Shown here: piece by piece, positions 1 to 8,031 of the stretch | Numbering within the stretch: the stretch's first letter is position 1 | Layout of the letters: each line of letters opens with the position of its first letter | DNA from: Streptomyces sp. CC208A | GTDB taxonomy: Bacteria > Actinomycetota > Actinomycetes > Streptomycetales > Streptomycetaceae | Assembly: GCF_030010625.1 (NCBI RefSeq) | Contig: NZ_JASCXN010000011.1 | Coordinates: 1 to 64,000 of the forward strand | Direction: 5' to 3' | DNA: 64,000 nucleotides | Made by a program: the position numbers and the translations under genes | Notes under the pieces: generated by a model | What the model saw: only the letters and a program-made list of their open reading frames with translations | What the model was told of the DNA's origin: nothing | The model's database searches: none

Positions 1-2
1 GG

Positions 3-98
3 GCCCACAGCGATCTGGAGGCTCGGCGTACCACCGGCAAGCTGCTCGTCATACCCGGTGCGGCCGCCATGGGACGCCGCGAGGAGACGCGGAGCTGA
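3..98 (+). CDS. zinc-type alcohol dehydrogenase / quinone oxidoreductase family, C-terminal fragment
   Basis: Only the last 31 residues are inside the window; the gene begins upstream. The peptide contains AHSDLEARRTTGKLLVIPG, which is the typical end of medium-chain NADP-dependent oxidoreductases: a helix read as 'AH..LE.....GK', then the last beta strand. The frame closes with TGA at 96-98. Members of the family reduce quinones, enones or aldehydes with NADPH in the cytoplasm. The identification rests on this short tail alone, so the substrate cannot be guessed. About 180 bases with no convincing gene separate it from the next coding region. Confidence 0.65.
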   Translation, partial: AHSDLEARRTTGKLLVIPGAAAMGRREETRS

Positions 99-281
99 TC
101 GCGGGTGACGAGGTCGGGGATCTTGGAGACGGAGATGCCGAGGGCATGGCCGACCGTCATCACCAAGATCCCCGTCAGCGGTGCGCGACGGCCGCGAAGC
201 GGCGAAGTGGATCACTACGCCGGACGGCCATGATCGTTCTCGCCGATCACCGCTGTACCGTTGTTCCCCGAGGCCGGATAC

Positions 282-701
282 TCACGAAAGGGCCAGCTCG
301 GCCCAGACCGTCTTCTGCGGGACGGGCCCGCGCCGCACCCCCCACCGCAGCGCCAGCCCCGCCACGATCAGCAGCCCGCGCCCGCCCTCCTCCTCCCCGC
401 TCCGGGCCGCGATGAGCGGTAGCCGGTCACCCCGCGTGTCCGTCGCCTCGACGAGGAGCGTGGTGTCCCCGAGGGTCATTCCCAGCCGGAAGTCCCGCCC
501 GTCCACGTGCCCGTGCGTCACGGCGTTGTTCACCAGTTCGGCCACGACCTGTGTCGCGGGGTCGACGACACCCCCCAGCCCCCAGAAGCGGAGCTGCTCG
601 ACGGCGAGCAGCCGGGCGAGCCGGGCACCTCGGTGGGTGGACGAGAGCTGGATCGTGAAGTGGCGTTCACTCGCCACCAGTTGGCTGGTTTCTTGGTTCA
701 T
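282..701 (-). CDS. ATP-binding anti-sigma-like regulator (HATPase_c_2 family)
   Basis: A 139-residue protein of the RsbW/SpoIIAB-like serine kinase fold, common in Streptomyces. The N box is visible as ELVNNAVTHG around residues 60-70, the G1 region as VEATDTRGD around 87, and a glycine loop GRGLLIVAGL near 110. Such proteins bind ATP and, in studied cases, hold sigma factors or anti-sigma antagonists. No sigma factor lies next to it. Instead it is divergent from an XRE regulator and a DUF397 protein, the layout of the WhiJ-type regulatory clusters. I infer a signalling role with those two genes. The target is unknown. Confidence 0.85.
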   Translation of the reverse strand: MNQETSQLVASERHFTIQLSSTHRGARLARLLAVEQLRFWGLGGVVDPATQVVAELVNNAVTHGHVDGRDFRLGMTLGDTTLLVEATDTRGDRLPLIAARSGEEEGGRGLLIVAGLALRWGVRRGPVPQKTVWAELALS

Positions 702-762
702 GCGAACCAGCCTGGTGGCCCGCGCCTACGCTGCCCATCGAACATGCCCTTACGTACGGTTA

Positions 763-800
763 CTGTCTCGTGGCTGTCTCGCGCTGTCTCGACTGTCTCG
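763..800. repeat. four CTGTCTCG repeats in a divergent promoter
   Basis: The octamer CTGTCTCG occurs at 763-770, 774-781, 784-791 and 793-800, always in the same orientation and about one helical turn apart (11, 10 and 9 bases). The cluster lies between the divergent ATP-binding protein and XRE regulator genes, just upstream of a very strong ribosome binding site. It could be a multi-site operator for the XRE regulator. It could also be a chance slippage repeat. Confidence 0.55.
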
Positions 801-844
801 GGCCGAGTGCCGGGTAGAGGGCCGCCACAAGGAGGTGGACGCGC

Positions 845-1711
845 ATGAGCGTGGACGAAGCGGACGGTGTGGTCGTCGAGGACGCGGGCTGGGAGGTGGA
901 CCCCGGCGACGAGCCCGGGAAGGCCGTCCTGGCCACGGTCGGCCGCCAGCTCAAGTCGTGGCGGGAGAGGAAGGGGCTGCGGGCAGCAGAGTTCGGCGAA
1001 CTGACCGGCTACGGCGAGGACATGATCCGCAAGCTGGAGCGGGGTGACCGCATCCCGCGCCCCGAGTTCCTGGACAAGGCGGACGAGGTCCTGGGCGCGG
1101 ACGGGGTCGTGGCGGACCTGAAGCAGGACACCACGCAGGTGCGGTACCCGAAGCCGATCCGGGACCTGGCGAATCTGGAGGGGAAGGCGGTCGAGTTCTG
1201 CCTGTACTCCAACGCCAACATCCACGGTTTGCTGCAGACCGACGAGTTCTCGCGGGCCCTGCTTCGGACCTGGCGACCGGCGTACAGTCCGGCAGAGTTG
1301 GAGCGGTACGCGACGGCGCGCGAAGGTCGCCGCACGGTACTGAGGAAGTCCCCGGCGCCCGAGTTCAGCTTCATTCAGGAAGAGGTGTCGCTGCGGCGCC
1401 CCATCGGGGGAAGAATGGTGCTGCGCCGCCAGTTGGAGCACCTGTTGGAGGTAGGCGAGTTGCCCCACGTCGAGATCCAGGTGATGCCCACCGCGTACGC
1501 CGACCACCCCGGGACGGCGGGGCTGATCGAGATCCTGAAGTTCAGGGACGGCAAGGCGGTGGGGCGCACGGACGGCGACTTCGGCGGCCGCCCGGTGTCC
1601 GACCCGAAACGCCTCCGGATCCTGGACCTTCGCTATGGCATTATCCGCTCTAAGGCCCTCACTCCGGCGGAGTCACGGGACTTCATCGAGCAACTGCTGG
1701 GAGAGACATGA
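845..1711 (+). CDS. XRE-family regulator with DUF5753 domain (WhiJ-like)
   Basis: A 288-residue transcription factor. Residues about 35-85 form a helix-turn-helix ([17 protein letters not shown], then [12 protein letters not shown]). The remainder is the DUF5753 domain found in hundreds of Streptomyces regulators ([20 protein letters not shown] near 120 and HVEIQVMP near 215). The start at 845 follows an almost perfect ribosome binding site, AAGGAGGT at 829-836. The stop overlaps the start of the downstream DUF397 gene in ATGA, so the two are translationally coupled. WhiJ-type proteins act as developmental repressors with a small DUF397 partner. The individual target here is unknown. Confidence 0.93.
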   Translation: MSVDEADGVVVEDAGWEVDPGDEPGKAVLATVGRQLKSWRERKGLRAAEFGELTGYGEDMIRKLERGDRIPRPEFLDKADEVLGADGVVADLKQDTTQVRYPKPIRDLANLEGKAVEFCLYSNANIHGLLQTDEFSRALLRTWRPAYSPAELERYATAREGRRTVLRKSPAPEFSFIQEEVSLRRPIGGRMVLRRQLEHLLEVGELPHVEIQVMPTAYADHPGTAGLIEILKFRDGKAVGRTDGDFGGRPVSDPKRLRILDLRYGIIRSKALTPAESRDFIEQLLGET

Positions 1712-1899
1712 TCGGCACCCCCGACCTGGACTGGTTCAAGAGCAGCTACAGCAGCAGCAGTAACGGCAACGACTGCGTCGAGGTCGCGACCACCCCCGGC
1801 ACCGTCCACGTCCGTGACTCCAAGAACACCGAGGGCCCCCGCCTCGCCTTCGGCCCGGCCGCGTGGGCGGGCTTCGTGGCGTACAGCTCCGGCGAGTGA
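1708..1899 (+). CDS. DUF397 small protein, partner of the XRE regulator
   Basis: A 63-residue protein matching the whole DUF397 family: [31 protein letters not shown], then a closing AAWAGFVAY. Its ATG overlaps the regulator's stop by four bases. In Streptomyces these proteins are nearly always paired with DUF5753 regulators and, from studies of homologous pairs, appear to modulate DNA binding by the regulator. They have also been likened to toxin-antitoxin pairs. No catalytic motif is visible. The 245 bases after it, to the next gene, show nothing I can support. Confidence 0.9.
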   Translation: MIGTPDLDWFKSSYSSSSNGNDCVEVATTPGTVHVRDSKNTEGPRLAFGPAAWAGFVAYSSGE

Positions 1900-2144
1900 C
1901 GGCTCCGGGCAGCGGCGTACGGTTCGCGGGGACGAGCGGAGAGCGTGTGCCCACCGCCGCGTGACCCGGTTCTCCTCGCCGTAGCCCGTGTCGCACCGCA
2001 TCCCGTGTCACCGGGGCGCTCCGATGCCGACGTGCGGCAGCGCGGGGGACCGGCACCGCCCATGGGCTCGGGAGGCACCTGTGCGGTGTCCTGCCCGATG
2101 CTCGCAGGAGGTGGCAGCGCCTGGTCCGACAAGCTCCGCCCGGC

Positions 2145-3164
2145 TCATTGGAGGCTCCACCGGTGCGGGTGCCCGGGGTCGGTGGGGCAGGCGAAGATGT
2201 TCAGCAGGCCGTCGCGGCCGATCGCGAGCTTCGTGGGGCGGTTGTCCCGAAGGCGCTCGGCGACGCCCCGTTCTTCGGTGGGCATCCAGCTGCCGTCGGC
2301 GCCGTCCCACTCGTAGCTGTCGACGGTCAGCAGCAGGACCATGGGGGCGGCGCAGGCTTCGCAGTTCATCGGGTGGGGGTCGGTCGTGCGCCAGGAGGGG
2401 AAGCCACCCACGCGGCAGCCCTGCGGAATCGACAGGTCGTGGTGGTAGGTGACCGGCCCGGCGTCCAGACCGCGTTTCTCCGCCTTGCGTTCCTCCGCGT
2501 CCTCCCAGGCCTCGATCCTTCTCCGCAGCCTGGCCGGCAGCGAGTCGGCGTACGGGTAGGTGACGACTTGCTCGGGGTGCAGCACGCACGGTTCGGCGAC
2601 CGCGCCTTCGAAGCCGACCAGAGCGGGTTGCGGCGGAGCCTCCAGCGGCACGGAGACCCGGTCGGAACGGCGCCAGCGTACGTGCGGGGCCAGGCCGTGG
2701 CGGCTCGGGCCATGTGCCTCGAACGGGCACCAGAGGACCTGGAGCAGGTCGCAGCCGTCCGGGCCCGGCGGGAGGCCGGGCACGTCCCGCCGGTACAGCT
2801 GCACCAAGCCGAGCAGCGGGATCGGATCGGTGTCGGCGATCGTCCGTTCGCGGTGCCTGCGGCCGAGGTCCTTGAGCAGGGCCCGTTCCTCGTCGCCGGG
2901 CCGGTCGCGGGCCCAGGCGTCGGCGAGCACCCGGCGCCCGCGACGGATGTCCGCGATGCGGTACCCGCTACCGCGCCTGTGCGGCTCGGTGCAGACCGGC
3001 CACGGTTCGTCGGCCGGCCACAGCAGAGGGCCGCCGACTGAGCTGACCGACGCGTCCGGACCCCCCGGCCGCGGGTGCAGACGCGTCGTCACACCGCGAA
3101 ACGCCCCCAGCTTCGGGAACAGTCCCTCAAGGTGCACGGGGCGCGGCGGCGTGGTTCTGGTCAC
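2145..3164 (-). CDS. DUF1963 / YwqG-like protein
   Basis: A protein of about 339 residues. The region GGPLLWPADEPWPVC near the N-terminus is the GGxP..P...WP signature of DUF1963. Later come paired beta-rich segments and a C-terminal block with cysteines (CEACAAPM and CPTDPGHPH) that may bind metal. The frame is open back to an ATG at 3251, but the extra 29 residues are low-complexity proline and arginine, so I prefer the GTG at 3164. The family has no established function. It lies in the same direction as, and just after, the VOC gene. Operon membership is possible but not shown. Confidence 0.7.
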   Translation of the reverse strand: MTRTTPPRPVHLEGLFPKLGAFRGVTTRLHPRPGGPDASVSSVGGPLLWPADEPWPVCTEPHRRGSGYRIADIRRGRRVLADAWARDRPGDEERALLKDLGRRHRERTIADTDPIPLLGLVQLYRRDVPGLPPGPDGCDLLQVLWCPFEAHGPSRHGLAPHVRWRRSDRVSVPLEAPPQPALVGFEGAVAEPCVLHPEQVVTYPYADSLPARLRRRIEAWEDAEERKAEKRGLDAGPVTYHHDLSIPQGCRVGGFPSWRTTDPHPMNCEACAAPMVLLLTVDSYEWDGADGSWMPTEERGVAERLRDNRPTKLAIGRDGLLNIFACPTDPGHPHRWSLQ

Positions 3165-3279
3165 GGCGGAAACCCTATGCCCGGAACCCTCGGGTGAAGA
3201 ACCGGGAGAGCGGCCCGGCGGTGGCCTCGCGGTCTTGGCGCGCCCCGGCACCGCTCGCCGATCCCCTCCCGAGGGCGGC

Positions 3280-3720
3280 CTAGTGGAGCGGAGCCGTTTC
3301 CTCCGTGTACTGGTGGGCGTACTCCTCGGTGGGCGGGGTGGTCGTGATCACGTCGATGAGGACTCCGTCCGGGGCGGCGACGATGAAGTGGCGCTGCCCG
3401 AAGTCCTCGGTGCGCAGGGAGAGCAGTTCGGGCAGGCCGGCCGCGTGGACGAGGCGGCGGTGTTCCGCGTCCACGTCCGCCACCTCGAAGTTGAGCAGCA
3501 GGCCGCCCCGGGTGGGGACGCGGTGGCCCTCGGGGAGGGTCGGGTGGCTGTGGTCGAGCAGGGCGAGTTCGTAGTGCGGGGCGTCCGGACGCCGCAGACT
3601 GACGTACCAGTCCGCCTCGAAGGTCACCGCGAAGCCGAAGTGGCGGGTGTAGAACTCCCTTGCCGCGGCCACGTCCTGGGTGCAGATCACGGGGTAGAAG
3701 CTGTCGAGCTTGGTTTCCAT
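3280..3720 (-). CDS. VOC (glyoxalase/bleomycin resistance) family protein
   Basis: A 146-residue protein with the vicinal-oxygen-chelate fold: [22 protein letters not shown] at the start and the paired second half [20 protein letters not shown] proteins are metal-dependent lyases, isomerases or dioxygenases, or antibiotic-binding resistance proteins. The substrate cannot be told from this sequence. It diverges from a TetR regulator, and two palindromes fill the 99-base gap. I therefore infer that the TetR protein controls this gene and that the VOC protein handles the ligand or a related compound. Confidence 0.88.
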   Translation of the reverse strand: METKLDSFYPVICTQDVAAAREFYTRHFGFAVTFEADWYVSLRRPDAPHYELALLDHSHPTLPEGHRVPTRGGLLLNFEVADVDAEHRRLVHAAGLPELLSLRTEDFGQRHFIVAAPDGVLIDVITTTPPTEEYAHQYTEETAPLH

Positions 3721-3750
3721 CGCATGACTCCTCGGCGTGTCCGGCGTGAT

Positions 3751-3773
3751 TTCGCATACCCGGGGTATGCGAA
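3751..3773. promoter_or_regulatory. TetR operator 1, 10-bp arms
   Basis: The arms TTCGCATACC and GGTATGCGAA are perfectly complementary around a 3-base centre. The site lies between the VOC gene and the TetR gene and is probably bound by the TetR protein. Confidence 0.75.
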
Positions 3774-3780
3774 GTGGCGG

Positions 3781-3803
3781 TTAGCATACCTTGGGTACGC
3801 GAA
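3781..3803. promoter_or_regulatory. TetR operator 2, imperfect copy
   Basis: The arms TTAGCATACC and GGTACGCGAA match the neighbouring operator at most positions. The centre-to-centre distance from operator 1 is 30 bases, close to three helical turns, so two dimers could bind on one face of the DNA. Confidence 0.7.
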
Positions 3804-3819
3804 AAGCGGAGGGCGGTGC

Positions 3820-4428
3820 GTGGCGGTGTCGAACGGACAGGCGGCGGGCAAGCGCGCGGAGCAGCGCGCGGCGACCCGGCGGGCGCTGCTGGACGAAGGG
3901 CGCAGGCGCTTCGCCGCCGACGGCTATCAGGGGGTGGTTCTCGCTGATGTCGCCCAGGCGGTCGGGGTCACCAAAGGGGCCGCCTACCACCACTTCGAGA
4001 GCAAGGCCGGGCTGTTCCGCGCGGTGGTCGCGGAGGTACTGGAGGAGCTGGGCGAGCGGGTCGCCGCGGCGGCCGAGGAGGTGTCCGACCCCTGGGAGCA
4101 GCTGCGGGCCGGCTGCCGGGCTTTCCTCGCGGCCGGTTCGGACCCGTCCACGCGGCGCATCGTCCTGGTCGACGCGCCGACCGTCATGGGATGGGAGGAG
4201 TGGCGGGCCCTGGACGAGGAGTCCTCGGCCCGGCATCTGAGGGAGGCCCTGTCGACGCTGGTCGAGACCGGCGTCATCGCGGGGCAGCCGGTCGAGCCGC
4301 TGACCCGGATGCTGTCCGGCGCGATGAACGAGGCGGCGCTGTGGGTGGCCCGGAGCCGGAGCCCCGAAGCGCTGGACTCGGCGGTCGACACGCTGGACCG
4401 CCTCCTGGCCGGCCTGCGCGCGCGGTGA
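3820..4428 (+). CDS. TetR/AcrR family regulator
   Basis: A 202-residue repressor. The N-terminal helix-turn-helix reads RRALLDEGRRRFAADGYQGV then DVAQAVGVTKGAAYHHFESK (residues about 18-60), followed by a helical ligand-binding domain. The start is the GTG at 3820, chosen because GGAGG sits at 3808-3812 just ahead of it. A second in-frame GTG follows two codons later. It is divergent from the VOC gene, with two palindromic sites between, which is the usual autoregulated repressor-target arrangement. Confidence 0.92.
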   Translation: MAVSNGQAAGKRAEQRAATRRALLDEGRRRFAADGYQGVVLADVAQAVGVTKGAAYHHFESKAGLFRAVVAEVLEELGERVAAAAEEVSDPWEQLRAGCRAFLAAGSDPSTRRIVLVDAPTVMGWEEWRALDEESSARHLREALSTLVETGVIAGQPVEPLTRMLSGAMNEAALWVARSRSPEALDSAVDTLDRLLAGLRAR

Positions 4429-4548
4429 GAGGAGCCCGCCCGGGGGGCTTTCGGGCGCGACCCGGTACCCCCGGGTGCGGCATGCTGGTCGTGGCGTCAC
4501 GCGGGCGCCCGGACGCGTGAGGAAGACGCAGGTGGATACGGGGGGCGC

Positions 4549-4761
4549 ATGCGACCGACGCGGGTGATGCGCGAGTGGAGTACGCGACGGCTGGTGACCG
4601 CCGCCGCGGCATGGCAGCTGCTGTGGCTGGGGGTGATGATCGCCGCCCTGGCCCTCTGGGACCTTCCGCTCTCCGTCCCCGTCGCCGTCGCGCTGTGGGC
4701 CGGTCCCGCCGTGACCGGAGTGCTCGGCACCTGGATGGTGGCGAGGTCGTCCGGCGAGTGA
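4549..4761 (+). CDS. small two-helix membrane protein, hypothetical
   Basis: A 70-residue protein with two hydrophobic stretches, LVTAAAAWQLLWLGVMIAAL (about 18-37) and PVAVALWAGPAVTGVLGTWM (about 45-64), so probably a hairpin in the cytoplasmic membrane. A GGGGGGC ribosome binding region precedes the ATG. I do not recognise the family. The neighbours are unrelated, so context gives no clue. Confidence 0.6.
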   Translation: MRPTRVMREWSTRRLVTAAAAWQLLWLGVMIAALALWDLPLSVPVAVALWAGPAVTGVLGTWMVARSSGE

Positions 4762-4849
4762 CGACCGGGCTCTCCGCGGCCTGCGCGCCCGAGGCGCCGG
4801 ACGGCCGCCGCCAGAGCCTGTTGGCAGGGCCTGTTGCTAGGGTCCGGGC

Positions 4850-5167
4850 ATGACGCGCCTGAAGATCGAGATATCCGTCCCCGAGAGTCACGCGGAGGCC
4901 GTGGTCGAGGCGCTCCACTCGGCCGGTGCGGGGCGGGTGGGCGCGTACGCGCGGTGCTCCAGCGTCTGGAAGGTGACCGGCAGTTGGCAGGCCCTGCCGG
5001 GAGCGCAGCCGTACGACGGCGAGGTGGGTGCCGTGCAGCGCGGCGAGGAGTGCCGGATCGAGTCGGTCTGTGACATGGACCAGGCCGACGCCGTCCAGCG
5101 GGCTGTCCGCGCTGCCCACCCCTATGAGGAGGCGGTCATCCACTTCCTGCCGCTGTACGAGCCGTAA
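4850..5167 (+). CDS. YqfO/NIF3-C-terminal-like small protein
   Basis: A 105-residue protein beginning with a beta strand (RLKIEISVPESHAEAVVEAL) and ending with AAHPYEEAVIHFLPLYEP. This is the fold seen as the inserted domain of the NIF3/YqfO family and as a stand-alone protein in many bacteria, structurally close to CutA and PII. The HPYEE motif is the recognisable mark. Ligand and role are not established for stand-alone forms. Confidence 0.8.
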   Translation: MTRLKIEISVPESHAEAVVEALHSAGAGRVGAYARCSSVWKVTGSWQALPGAQPYDGEVGAVQRGEECRIESVCDMDQADAVQRAVRAAHPYEEAVIHFLPLYEP

Positions 5168-5179
5168 TCCTTCTGGGAG

Positions 5180-5488
5180 TCAGGGCGTGGGGCGGCGACG
5201 GCGGGTGCGGAGCCAGTGGAATCCCCTTGTGGCGTAGACGGCGGTCATGAGGAGCCAGCCGACGAGGACGAGCCACAACCAGAATTCCGCCACCGTGAGG
5301 GTCAGCAGCATGCCGCCGAAGAGCAGCAGGGACCCGGCGGTCTCCAGCAGGTCGAAGCGCGCCTCGGAGCGCGGTGCGGGGTCGGGGCCGCGCAGCCGGC
5401 GGACGAGAGGGACGAGCCCGAGGGCCTGCAAGGCGATCATTCCGAGGAAGAACCAGCCGAGCCAGTCGGATATGTCCACGGCGCGCAC
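5180..5488 (-). CDS. hypothetical membrane protein, three helices
   Basis: A 102-residue protein with hydrophobic segments near residues 8-27, 50-65 and 67-85, and an arginine-rich tail (RTRRRRP), so the C-terminus is likely cytoplasmic. It converges with the YqfO-like gene, leaving only 12 bases between stops. The family is not recognised. Confidence 0.7.
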   Translation of the reverse strand: MRAVDISDWLGWFFLGMIALQALGLVPLVRRLRGPDPAPRSEARFDLLETAGSLLLFGGMLLTLTVAEFWLWLVLVGWLLMTAVYATRGFHWLRTRRRRPTP

Positions 5489-5566
5489 CGTAGCGCCCGT
5501 CCGGAACCTTCAGGTGAACACCCGGAGGACAACACCGCGCCCCGGGCGCGGTGTCGGGGCGCGGGC

Positions 5567-6013
5567 TCAGGCGAGGGCGGTGACCAGCAGGGTGAAGGCG
5601 GCGATGATGACGGCGACGCGGGCATAGTGGTAGCGGTCCCAGCGGGTCGCCTGCTCCTCCCAGTCGGCGGGCCGGTTCTCGGGGGTCCAGGTCTTGCCCC
5701 GGTTGTTGATCGGGACGAGCAGCAGGAGCGACATGACCACGCTCAGGATCAGCAGCGCGGCGGCGGTGACGACGAGGCCGGTGCCGGGGTGGTGCCGGCC
5801 GGTGACGGCCCAGGCGGCGGTGAGGGCGAGCGAGGCGACGTACCAGACCGGCATCAGGGCGCCGAGCATCCGGCCGCCGTGGGCGCGGCCGAGTACGCGG
5901 CTGTCCTCGGGGAGTCGATTGAGGATCGGGTTGATGACGAAGGAGACGGAGAACTCCACTCCCACCATCAGGCCGGTGATCACGGTGGTGAAGACCTTGA
6001 GCGCGTCGAGCAT
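5567..6013 (-). CDS. DUF1772 (anthrone oxygenase-like) membrane protein
   Basis: A 148-residue protein with four predicted membrane helices. VEFSVSFVINPILNRLP and a closing WDRYHYARVAVIIAAF are typical of DUF1772, a family that includes anthrone oxygenase and many uncharacterised proteins. The start at 6013 has CAGGAGGGGG just upstream. It diverges from a TetR gene across a 90-base gap carrying two CTAGC-type palindromes, so it is probably that regulator's main target. Confidence 0.85.
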   Translation of the reverse strand: MLDALKVFTTVITGLMVGVEFSVSFVINPILNRLPEDSRVLGRAHGGRMLGALMPVWYVASLALTAAWAVTGRHHPGTGLVVTAAALLILSVVMSLLLLVPINNRGKTWTPENRPADWEEQATRWDRYHYARVAVIIAAFTLLVTALA

Positions 6014-6030
6014 GTGCCCCCTCCTGGGAT

Positions 6031-6043
6031 CTAGCATTGCTAG
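6031..6043. promoter_or_regulatory. CTAGC-N3-GCTAG palindrome, copy 1
   Basis: Thirteen-base palindrome just upstream of the DUF1772 start. The identical arms recur at 6082-6094, which suggests a paired operator for the adjacent TetR regulator. Confidence 0.65.
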
Positions 6044-6081
6044 CCGATGAGGCAACGCTAGTTCTGCTGTCGCTCGATTGT

Positions 6082-6094
6082 CTAGCGGTGCTAG
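6082..6094. promoter_or_regulatory. CTAGC-N3-GCTAG palindrome, copy 2
   Basis: Same arms as the 6031 site with a different centre, lying ten bases before the TetR start codon. A further half site, GCTAG, is at 6057-6061. Confidence 0.65.
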
Positions 6095-6103
6095 GGTCGA
6101 GGT

Positions 6104-6682
6104 GTGTCGGTACAGGAACGCAAGCAGCGCGAACGGGCGGACCGTGAGCGCCTCATCGTGGCGGCGGCCCGCGAACTCGCCGAGGGGCAGGGCTGGGACG
6201 CGGTCACCACCCGGCGGCTCGCCGAGCGCATCGAGTACAGCCAGCCCGTCCTCTACAGCCACTTCCGCGGCAAGCGCGAGATCATCGGCGCCGTCGCCCT
6301 GGAAGGCGCCGCCGAGATGGCCGTGGCGCTGCGGGCCGCGACCTCCGCCGCGGACGGCCCCCGCGCCCGGGTCGCCGCCCTCGCCCGTACCTACCTCGAC
6401 TACGCCGAACGCCACCCGGCGGTCTACGACGCGATGTTCCGGCTCGACGGAGGCCTGGCGTTCGCGCACGAGGACACCCCGGAGCAGCTGAAGGACGCCT
6501 TCGCCGCCCTCCTGGAAAGCCTGGGCGCGGTCGCGGGGGACGGCGTCCACCCGGGCCTGTTCACCGAGACCTTCTGGGCGGCCCTCCACGGCCTGGCGAC
6601 CCTGACCCGTGCGGGCCGGCTCCCACGGGAGGACGCCGAGCGGAGGGTGGAGTTGCTGGTGGACCGCCTGGCCGTGATCTGA
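6104..6682 (+). CDS. TetR/AcrR family regulator
   Basis: A 192-residue regulator. The helix-turn-helix spans about residues 12-58 (DRERLIVAAARELAEGQGWD, then RRLAERIEYSQPVLYSHFRGK). The second half resembles the TetR C-terminal domain WHG type (FTETFWAALHGLATLTRAGRLP). The start is a GTG. The position opposite a DUF1772 gene with shared palindromes argues for local autoregulation. Confidence 0.9.
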   Translation: MSVQERKQRERADRERLIVAAARELAEGQGWDAVTTRRLAERIEYSQPVLYSHFRGKREIIGAVALEGAAEMAVALRAATSAADGPRARVAALARTYLDYAERHPAVYDAMFRLDGGLAFAHEDTPEQLKDAFAALLESLGAVAGDGVHPGLFTETFWAALHGLATLTRAGRLPREDAERRVELLVDRLAVI

Positions 6683-6691
6683 CGTACCGGC

Positions 6692-6838
6692 TCAACGGGG
6701 GCCTTGGCAGCGGGCCTGGCGGGCCTTGCGTACCTTGCGCCGGAGGTGTTCGTAGTCGGACCGCAGGGTGACGAAGGCGAAGACGAGGACCACGCCCCGG
6801 GCGATCCGGCAGGCAGCCCCGACCAGTACCTCACCCAT
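6692..6838 (-). CDS. small hypothetical membrane protein (48 aa)
   Basis: A short open frame ending ten bases after the TetR stop, on the opposite strand. The translation starts MGEVLVGAACRIARGVV, has one hydrophobic stretch (GVVLVFAFVTL) and a basic tail rich in R and K. The ATG is preceded by GAGGAGGGGG at a good distance, and third-position GC is high. The family is not recognised. Supported only by coding character and the ribosome binding site. Confidence 0.5.
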   Translation of the reverse strand: MGEVLVGAACRIARGVVLVFAFVTLRSDYEHLRRKVRKARQARCQGPR

Positions 6839-7084
6839 GCGAGTGCCCCCTCCTCGACCGTGTCTTCCTTACGGACGCCCCCGCCTCCCGGAAGGTTGTA
6901 CGCCCTCCGTCCCCGCCGCCCGACCGCGTACCCAGGACAACACCGCCCGGGGCCAGGGCCGGTCCTGTGGACCGGGCGGATCAGTGAGTGGCCCTCCTCG
7001 CCGGGCGTGGGGAGGTCGGTTCGGCACGGCTGGTCAAGGTGCTGGCACGGATCGTCAGTCGTTCTTCCTGAGGGCTCTGCCACG

Positions 7085-7495
7085 GTGGGGCGTGTCTGCG
7101 AGGCCGGGGGAACTTCAACCGCGGTCTCTCGCGCATCGTGGAACACCGATGAGAAGTGTGTTCAGAAGGACTGGGACGGCCGTCGCATCCCCACCCGTGT
7201 CGGCAACTCGGAGTTGAGCTGGAACCACCTGTCCAGACCGCACAACATCACGTCGTGCAAGCTCATCAATGCCGCCCTCAACGGCAAGCCGGACAAGATG
7301 TCCGACCAGCAGCGGAACCTGGAGTACTGGGGCTCGGCCATCAACAATGGACGCCAGGTCGACTTCGTGGTCAAGGTGCGCTATGCCAAAGAGACCGACG
7401 ACGGTCGTTACACCGCCCCTGGCGCAAAGGGGAAGATCGGTGTCATCACCGCCTACTGCAGGGGAGTGCAGAAATGCCCGTCATGGGTCAACTAG
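7085..7495 (+). pseudogene. possible toxin-like C-terminal domain, probably a decayed or orphan fragment
   Basis: An open frame with a convincing, well-formed second half from about 7140: KCVQKDWDGR, ELSWNHLSRPHNITSCKLI, and a cysteine-containing end (AYCRGVQKCPSWVN). I do not recognise the family. The compact HN-containing domain at the extreme C-terminus, directly overlapping a second small gene, looks like a polymorphic toxin tip followed by its immunity gene. The upstream part in this frame is poor. In another frame positions about 7111-7137 read GNFNRGLSRIVE with much better codon bias, so a frameshift near 7137 may separate this tip from its former N-terminus. The start at GTG 7085 is a guess. 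Base composition is less GC-rich than the neighbours. Confidence 0.45.
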
Positions 7496-7935
7496 CCTCC
7501 GACCTGCCGGACTGTCTGCCTCGTCTGCAGCGTGCCGTCGCGGCCGCGCTGTGGCACTACACGACCGCGCCGGTGGCGAAGCCGTACTACGTGCGGGGAT
7601 GTATTCCGGACCTGGACGAGGCGAGGGTGACCGTTGCGCTGTGGACCGGTCCCACGGCGCGGGAGAAGAAGAACCTCTTCCTGTCCGTCCCCCTGGTGTC
7701 CGGAGGGCTGCCCATCTCGGCGACAGAGGTCACTTTGGGGCTGCTGCGACTGGGCAAGGGGACACACCTGTTCGGCTTCACCGGCCGACGGTTCGACGGA
7801 AAGCGCGTCCTCGACGGCAGTGCGCTGGTCGAAGGCGGCTCCGCGCCGTCTCCGTCCCTGCCCGAGGAGACCGGCGAACAGCAGGGGCCGAGGGGCTTCT
7901 ACTTCGAGCGGCCGGGGCGATTGAAGAAGTACTGA
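7474..7935 (+). CDS. hypothetical protein, candidate immunity gene
   Basis: A 153-residue soluble protein overlapping the preceding gene by 22 bases. The ATG at 7474 has GGGGAG at 7461-7466, so translation starts inside the end of the toxin-like frame. It has no membrane segment or recognisable motif. Beta-rich sections occur around residues 45-100, and an acidic, polar stretch (PSLPEETGEQQ) near 130. Immunity is inferred only from size and overlap. It could equally be an unrelated orphan. Confidence 0.6.
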   Translation: MPVMGQLASDLPDCLPRLQRAVAAALWHYTTAPVAKPYYVRGCIPDLDEARVTVALWTGPTAREKKNLFLSVPLVSGGLPISATEVTLGLLRLGKGTHLFGFTGRRFDGKRVLDGSALVEGGSAPSPSLPEETGEQQGPRGFYFERPGRLKKY

Positions 7936-8031
7936 GCCCTGAGGCGGCAGGTCCCGCCCATCTCGTACCGCCGGAGCTTCGTGCGCGTGGAGGAGTGCGG
8001 TGGGCCGGCCGTCGCGGGCGCGGCCGAAACC

